Shown: in pieces, positions 24,710-28,457 of the stretch | Numbering within the stretch: the first letter of the stretch is position 1 | Layout: each line of letters begins with the position of its first letter | Source of the DNA: Euryarchaeota archaeon UBA250 | GTDB lineage: Archaea; Thermoplasmatota; Poseidoniia; Poseidoniales; Thalassarchaeaceae | DNA: 28,457 nt | Direction of reading: 5' to 3' | Assembly: GCA_002504845.1 (NCBI GenBank) | Contig: DATW01000048.1 | Location: 9,277-37,733 of the forward strand | Notes under the pieces: model-generated | The model's input: the letters and a program-made list of their open reading frames with translations, nothing else | Databases searched by the model: none | What the model was told of the DNA's origin: nothing | Made by a program: the position numbers and the translations under genes

Positions 24710-26395
24710 TCAAAGAACCACCCCCCATCGATCTATGGCAGCTTTTGCAATTCCTTCCGGATCCACTTCCATAATCTGCACCTCATCAGCCTGAATCATA
24801 CAACCTCGATCATCATTGATCGAGCGACCCATCACACGCACACGGTGCCCAAGGAATCTGTCCTTCAATGACGAGTGAAATGCTTCCTTCCCGTTCGAAG
24901 ATATCTCTTTCCTAACATCATCGAGATTCATTCCAATCAATGCTTCAGTAGGTGCGCGAGAAACAAGAAGAGACGCATTGGAAACCCCTGAATCTACAAC
25001 CATCATCATTCTCAGATCTTCTTCACCAACGTCTTCCCCATGTACTCCACAGACACCGTCTCTTAGTACTCGCCTACATCCTTCTTGGGTACATCTCAAG
25101 ATTATCCCAGAGTCAGATCTCAATGACACTATCCTTCCAGTCGTAGATATGCCTCTCCTCGAACCACCAGATGTGAGATCGTCAAGATCTTCCTCAACCC
25201 AGTGGTTTGAGGCGTCTATGGGCCCAAATGGGGCTTCTGTCAGTATCTCTACTTGATCGAGCTGATCGATTACAAGGTCTGGCGATCCCTGCCACGCCTG
25301 AACTCTTGCACGTTTTATTCGGATGAAGGAACCGGCCTCAATATCCACCTCACCCCATGACGTTAGGCGGCATCGGCCACTTGGATCTTGTACCTCTCCA
25401 CTTCGAACTACGCGCTCTTCGCCGGTTTTGGAGGTGAACGAGCGAGAATTCCAATCAACAACTTGGAGTATTATTTCTACATCTCTCATCCCATCTCTAA
25501 GGTCTTTGATGGTGCATGACGAGTTTGCTTGGAGTGTTTCTGCTTCGGGGAATGCGCCATCGTGATATGGCTCTATTTTCGTGAAATCGCCAATGTTGAT
25601 TTCAGGAGTATCTCGGAATCTCTTGACCTGTGCGTTCTCAATCTTAACGAGATCGCCCTCGGAGATGTCCAATGTCTTCCATGAGAGGAAGCCCATTGTC
25701 CCGGTTTGATCGCCTAACCTACCTCGCATCACATCTATGCTTCCCGAACCGTCTCTTCGGACGATCTGATCTGGACGGACAGCGAGTACGCGTGCCACGA
25801 TTGCGACTGTCCCTTCGCCCCGTGAAGCATCTTCTATGGTTACTGGTTCATTGGTGGGGGCAAGAGTTGGTGCCCCTCCTTCCTTGAGTACCGAAACTCT
25901 TGACGTCTGATTGATATTGATCGATTTCTTGTCATTCCACTCATTGACAGATACGCCATCAAGACGTACGACTGAGCCGGCTGCCAGATCCTGGGATTTA
26001 TTTCCCCAGTCCTTGAATTCCCATCGTTGACGATCGCCGTCCCAGGGGGAATCCTCGATGAAACCAAATCCTATCTGCCGTTCTTCCCCTCTTACCTGCT
26101 GGACCCTTGAATTGTAGGATACCACCAGGACCTCGATCGTTACATTTCGATCATTGGAACCGAGTTCTGAGAATTTTGACGCTTTCTTGACGGATGGAGC
26201 GGGTGCCCGGACGGTCTTATCTGCATCCGAGCCAGGTTCCATGAACTTCCTGACGACTGAACGAAGTGCGTCCCTCGGAGGTATGAGAAACTCATTTTCG
26301 TATCTTTCAAACTCTTTTGCTACTTCCTCGGGATTTGCATCTTTGCATTCCTGAAGGACCAACCTTACTTCAGTATCGTACTTATCTTGACTCAT
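24710..26395 (-). CDS. rpa: Replication protein A (single-stranded DNA-binding, multi-OB-fold)
   Basis: RPA coats single-stranded DNA in replication and repair. The 561-residue protein has an N-terminal helical stretch (1-50), then three OB folds (about 75-172, 185-280 and 295-385), recognisable from repeated patterns such as GRLGDQTGTMGFLSW and GEVQDPSGRCRLTSWG, and a C-terminal OB fold (about 420-545) with a zinc knuckle, Cys435, Cys440, Cys449 and His452. This matches the euryarchaeal single-polypeptide RPA. The ATG at 26395 is used. A TATA-like GAATAAATTC lies at 26445-26436, about 45 nt upstream. The following gene is its likely partner. Confidence 0.9.
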   Translation of the reverse strand: MSQDKYDTEVRLVLQECKDANPEEVAKEFERYENEFLIPPRDALRSVVRKFMEPGSDADKTVRAPAPSVKKASKFSELGSNDRNVTIEVLVVSYNSRVQQVRGEERQIGFGFIEDSPWDGDRQRWEFKDWGNKSQDLAAGSVVRLDGVSVNEWNDKKSININQTSRVSVLKEGGAPTLAPTNEPVTIEDASRGEGTVAIVARVLAVRPDQIVRRDGSGSIDVMRGRLGDQTGTMGFLSWKTLDISEGDLVKIENAQVKRFRDTPEINIGDFTKIEPYHDGAFPEAETLQANSSCTIKDLRDGMRDVEIILQVVDWNSRSFTSKTGEERVVRSGEVQDPSGRCRLTSWGEVDIEAGSFIRIKRARVQAWQGSPDLVIDQLDQVEILTEAPFGPIDASNHWVEEDLDDLTSGGSRRGISTTGRIVSLRSDSGIILRCTQEGCRRVLRDGVCGVHGEDVGEEDLRMMMVVDSGVSNASLLVSRAPTEALIGMNLDDVRKEISSNGKEAFHSSLKDRFLGHRVRVMGRSINDDRGCMIQADEVQIMEVDPEGIAKAAIDRWGVVL

Positions 26396-26597
26396 TCAAT
26401 CACTCTTCCGTCGAGATTTCAGCATCGAGTCTGCTGAATTTATTCGACGGTCCGGAGAATCCTCCGGATTGGGTCCTATGGAGGGGGGAAACCTGTGCAG
26501 GATGGGGCAGACTCGACACTTCCTCGCCTCGGGCTTTCTAATCTTGAGAGGCGGTTCTTGAACATAGCCGACGAAATTTGTATTTTGAAGGGGGCCG

Positions 26598-26604
26598 TTT
26601 ATTT
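26598..26604 (+). promoter_or_regulatory. TATA-like promoter element of the mogA-rph operon
   Basis: TTTATTT is centred about 28 nt before the mogA ATG at 26629. I see no ribosome binding site in front of that ATG, so a leaderless or nearly leaderless transcript fits. Prediction from position and sequence only. Confidence 0.45.
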
Positions 26605-26628
26605 CAGTTAACTGTCTCCTAGACAAAC

Positions 26629-27180
26629 ATGGATTCCTCCGAGCCAGCAAGGATAGGAGTTCTGACGGCCTCTGACAGGGCCTCTTCTGGAGAGTATCAA
26701 GACCTCAGTGGACCGGAGATAGAAGACTTCCTGAATGAGGTTATGTCGACCTCATTTGAGATTCATCGGCGACTCGTGTCGGATGAAGTGGAGGACATTG
26801 CGAACGCGCTTGTGGATCTCAGCGATCATGTTGGATGCTGCCTCGTCATTACAACCGGCGGCACGGGGCCTGCGCCCCGGGATGTCACTCCGGAGGCAAC
26901 TGAATCTGTCTGTGACAGAATTCTTCCCGGGTTCGGGGAGAAAATGCGTTCGATATCCATGAAATATGTTCCCACTGCCATACTTTCTAGACAGCTCGGA
27001 GGGGTCCGTGGATCTACGCTAATCATCAATCTTCCAGGTTCTCCAAAATCGATAAGAGAGACTCTTGGAGACCTCTTCCCAGCCATCCCGTACTGCATAG
27101 ACCTAATCGGAGGGCCTTACATTTCCACATTCAAAGACAAGATGGACGTGTATCGCCCGCCCCACGCCAGAAGGGAATGA
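26629..27180 (+). CDS. mogA: Molybdopterin adenylyltransferase (MogA/MoaB family)
   Basis: The enzyme activates molybdopterin by adenylation before metal insertion. The 183-residue protein starts with IGVLTASDRASSGEYQDLSGP, has the family signature TTGGTGPAPRDVTPEAT at about 75-91 and INLPGSPKSIRETL near 133, and ends in YRPPHARRE. The DRASSG and C-terminal RP.HARR pattern are closer to MogA than to MoaB, but the split is not certain in archaea. The ATG at 26629 has a TATA-like element 28 nt upstream. Its stop overlaps the next start in ATGA. No other molybdenum gene lies in the window. Confidence 0.88.
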   Translation: MDSSEPARIGVLTASDRASSGEYQDLSGPEIEDFLNEVMSTSFEIHRRLVSDEVEDIANALVDLSDHVGCCLVITTGGTGPAPRDVTPEATESVCDRILPGFGEKMRSISMKYVPTAILSRQLGGVRGSTLIINLPGSPKSIRETLGDLFPAIPYCIDLIGGPYISTFKDKMDVYRPPHARRE

Positions 27181-28037
27181 TTGATGGCACTCCGGCCGAA
27201 AGATGCCTCATGGCGAAGATGAAGTCGGGCGGAAAAGAAGATGGAAGAGCGCAGAAAGAAATGCGCGAGATAACAGTGGATTTTGATTTCACGCCGAATG
27301 CTCTTTCTTCGATTCTCTACAAACAGGGCGAAACGATGGTCTTAGCCACCGTTACAGCGGACAAGGGCCTCCCAAGATGGTTTCCAAGAAATGCGACCAG
27401 GGGATGGATACATGCCGAGTACTCTCTTCTGCCCGGTTCGACGAATACACGTTTCAGAAGGGAGCGTAATGGTGCTAAGGGGAGGACGCATGAAATTGAG
27501 CGTCTAGTGGCTCGATCGCTCAGGGGGGCTGTCGATTTGGAGGCACTCGGACCCATTTCCATGACTGTTGACTGTGAGATCCTCAATGCCGATGGCGGTA
27601 CGAGATGCGCATCGATCACTGCCGGGAACATTGCATTGAGACTGGCGATACGTCGACTAATTGCGTCAGGACGCTGCCTGCCAATCAACCTGAGGGGCAG
27701 TGAGCAAGATCTCAAGGATGGTTGGACGCCTCCGGATTTGACCCCCAAAGAGCGTGCCGATCATGAATCTGCAGTCATGGCAAATGACGTTGCAGCCTTG
27801 AGCGTGGGGATGGTCGATGGCAAAGTTCGAGTGGATCTCGACTACGTCCTAGATTCGAATGCTGATGTCGACATGAACGTCGTTATGACGAGTGAGGGCT
27901 CCTTCGTAGAAGTTCAAGGGACCGGGGAAGAGGCCACATACACAAGAGATGAGTTGGATTCACTGCTAAATGCAGCAGTAGAAGGGATAGGGAAGCTGCA
28001 TCGGCTCCAGGCTTCGCTGCTTGAGGATCAGGATTGA
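27177..28037 (+). CDS. rph: Bacterial-type RNase PH
   Basis: RNase PH trims the 3' ends of tRNA precursors with phosphate. The 286-residue protein has EDGRAQKEMREI at about 21-32, PRWFPRNATRGWIHAEYSLLPG near 66, GRTHEIERLVARSLRGAVDL near 102, the active segment LNADGGTRCASITAG at about 136-150 with the phosphate-binding Thr-Arg, and DLDYVLDSNADVDMNVVM at about 220-237, which holds the metal-binding Asp residues. These are RNase PH rather than exosome Rrp41 patterns. An extra stretch of some 25 residues (about 165-195) and a longer N-terminus make it larger than the usual 240-260. The ATG at 27177 overlaps the mogA stop; ATGs at 27210 and 27219 are alternatives. Its stop is directly next to tRNA-Phe. 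Confidence 0.9.
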   Translation: MIDGTPAERCLMAKMKSGGKEDGRAQKEMREITVDFDFTPNALSSILYKQGETMVLATVTADKGLPRWFPRNATRGWIHAEYSLLPGSTNTRFRRERNGAKGRTHEIERLVARSLRGAVDLEALGPISMTVDCEILNADGGTRCASITAGNIALRLAIRRLIASGRCLPINLRGSEQDLKDGWTPPDLTPKERADHESAVMANDVAALSVGMVDGKVRVDLDYVLDSNADVDMNVVMTSEGSFVEVQGTGEEATYTRDELDSLLNAAVEGIGKLHRLQASLLEDQD

Positions 28038-28113
28038 TGGTGGGACTGGCCGGACTTGAACCAGCGGCCTCCGCATCTTCAGTGCGGCGCTCTCCCAACT
28101 GAGCTACAGTCCC
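28038..28113 (-). tRNA. tRNA-Phe (GAA) with encoded CCA
   Basis: On the minus strand a full cloverleaf can be folded: a 7-bp acceptor stem GGGACTG/CAGTCCC, a D arm GCTC/GAGC, an anticodon stem CCGCA/TGCGG with loop CTGAAGA, and a T arm GCTGG/CCGGC with loop TTCAAGT. The anticodon GAA reads Phe codons. The body is 73 nt without intron, discriminator base A, followed by CCA in the DNA at 28040-28038. It is convergent with rph, with no base between the CCA and the rph stop. A TATA-like GATACT lies about 30-35 nt upstream of the mature 5' end. Confidence 0.95.
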
Positions 28114-28187
28114 GTGGGCATGATTCGGCAGCCCGGTTCCAGTATCAAGTCTTCCGAGCGAGCCATTCAAGTCAGAGGATGCCCACG
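28113..28187. repeat. 9-bp perfect inverted repeat flanking the tRNA-panB spacer
   Basis: CGTGGGCAT at 28113-28121 and ATGCCCACG at 28179-28187 are exact inverted copies separated by 57 bp. The left arm begins at the 5' end of tRNA-Phe and the right arm ends 20 bp before the panB ATG, so the repeat brackets the whole spacer. It may be a precursor-tRNA processing stem, a regulatory site or chance. Confidence 0.35.
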
Positions 28188-28206
28188 CATAATCCTAGGT
28201 GGATGC

Positions 28207-28457
28207 ATGTCCGTTGCTAGCAGAGCAAAGCGTGTCACGACAAATACCCTTCAGGAAATGAAGGTTAATGGTGAAAAAATCGCTATGCTGACCGCTTATG
28301 ACTTCTCATTGGCGCGATTGGTTGATGCCTCGGGTATCGATGTCATACTGGTGGGCGACTCGGCTTCCAATGTGATGGCAGGCCACGAGACTACTGTCCC
28401 AATCACTCTTGATCAGATGATATATCATGCGCAGAGCGTCGTTAGAGCGGTTCAGAG
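28207..28457 (+). CDS. panB: 3-methyl-2-oxobutanoate hydroxymethyltransferase (PanB), 3' part outside the window
   Basis: PanB adds a hydroxymethyl group from methylene-tetrahydrofolate (or the archaeal folate analogue) to ketoisovalerate, making ketopantoate for coenzyme A. The first 83 residues show MLTAYDFSLARLVDASGIDVILVGDSASNVMAGHETTVPITLDQMIYHAQSV in separate conserved blocks: the LTAYD start, the metal-site Asp in VGDS and the GHETT..IT segment. The frame is open to the window edge, about a third of the usual 260-280 residues. The ATG at 28207 has AGGTGG four nt upstream. PanE, the next enzyme, is encoded at 6689-7639. Confidence 0.93.
   Translation, partial: MSVASRAKRVTTNTLQEMKVNGEKIAMLTAYDFSLARLVDASGIDVILVGDSASNVMAGHETTVPITLDQMIYHAQSVVRAVQ

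Noticed and set aside
26525..26553. Inverted repeat CGCCTC/GAGGCG with a 17-nt loop as a terminator
   Set aside because: Six pairs with a long loop and no T tract; it lies in a promoter region between divergent genes.
26396..26650. An 84-residue minus-strand frame with a Cys-x2-Cys motif whose stop touches the rpa ATG (TGAATG)
   Set aside because: Its only good start lies inside mogA, it has one Cys pair and no family match that I can see (Nop10 was considered), and it would cover the likely promoters of both mogA and rpa.
28038..28113. tRNA-Phe as an integration (att) site
   Set aside because: No integrase gene and no repeated copy of the tRNA 3' end are present in the window.

Overview
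The window looks like a chromosomal stretch of an uncultured marine euryarchaeon, most like Ca. Poseidoniales (Marine Group II). This is an inference from gene content and not a database match. The archaeal signs are a complete A/V-type ATPase operon, a multi-OB-fold RPA with its RPA-associated partner, a geranylgeranyl-reductase-family gene next to a GGPP-type prenyl synthase, and TATA-like elements 25-28 nt upstream of some starts. The bacterial-looking genes are SMC-ScpA, NadB, PanB/PanE and an RNase PH. Genes are densely packed with short or overlapping junctions. I see no mobile element, CRISPR array, rRNA or integrase.

Layout. 1-4904 (minus): smc, scpA and the first codons of a further gene, probably scpB, form a condensin operon. 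5079-6683 (plus): nadB, which ends 5 nt from the stop of the convergent panE. 18701 down to 6689 (minus): one long operon with ATPase order H-I-K-E-C-F-A-B-D, followed by a membrane protein that resembles a site-2 protease with its zinc ligands lost, then panE. 18828-19535 (plus): a UbiE-like methyltransferase. 21655-19568 (minus): prenyl synthase then geranylgeranyl reductase, a lipid pair. 21738-23773 (plus): a divergent HemC-like protein translationally coupled to a protein with three SAP-like repeats. 26395-23751 (minus): RPA and its associated protein. 26629-28037 (plus): mogA coupled to a bacterial-type RNase PH. 28113-28038 (minus): tRNA-Phe(GAA) with encoded CCA. 28207 to the edge (plus): the 5' part of panB.

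How the genes work together. The ATPase operon encodes the peripheral stalk (E, H), the membrane motor (I, K), the central stalk (C, D, F) and the A3B3 head. The proteolipid has a Gln/Glu-Thr pattern of the kind seen in Na+-binding rings. PanB and PanE catalyse the two steps from ketoisovalerate to pantoate, although they lie far apart here. The prenyl synthase and reductase would supply and saturate archaeal lipid chains. RPA and its partner bind single-stranded DNA.

The points most worth following are two pseudo-enzymes (the S2P-like protein at 7639-10083 and the HemC-like protein at 21738-22769), a palindromic TATA element placed almost equally far from two divergent ATGs, three mutually exclusive hairpin arms just upstream of smc, and the RNase PH whose stop codon abuts the encoded CCA of tRNA-Phe.
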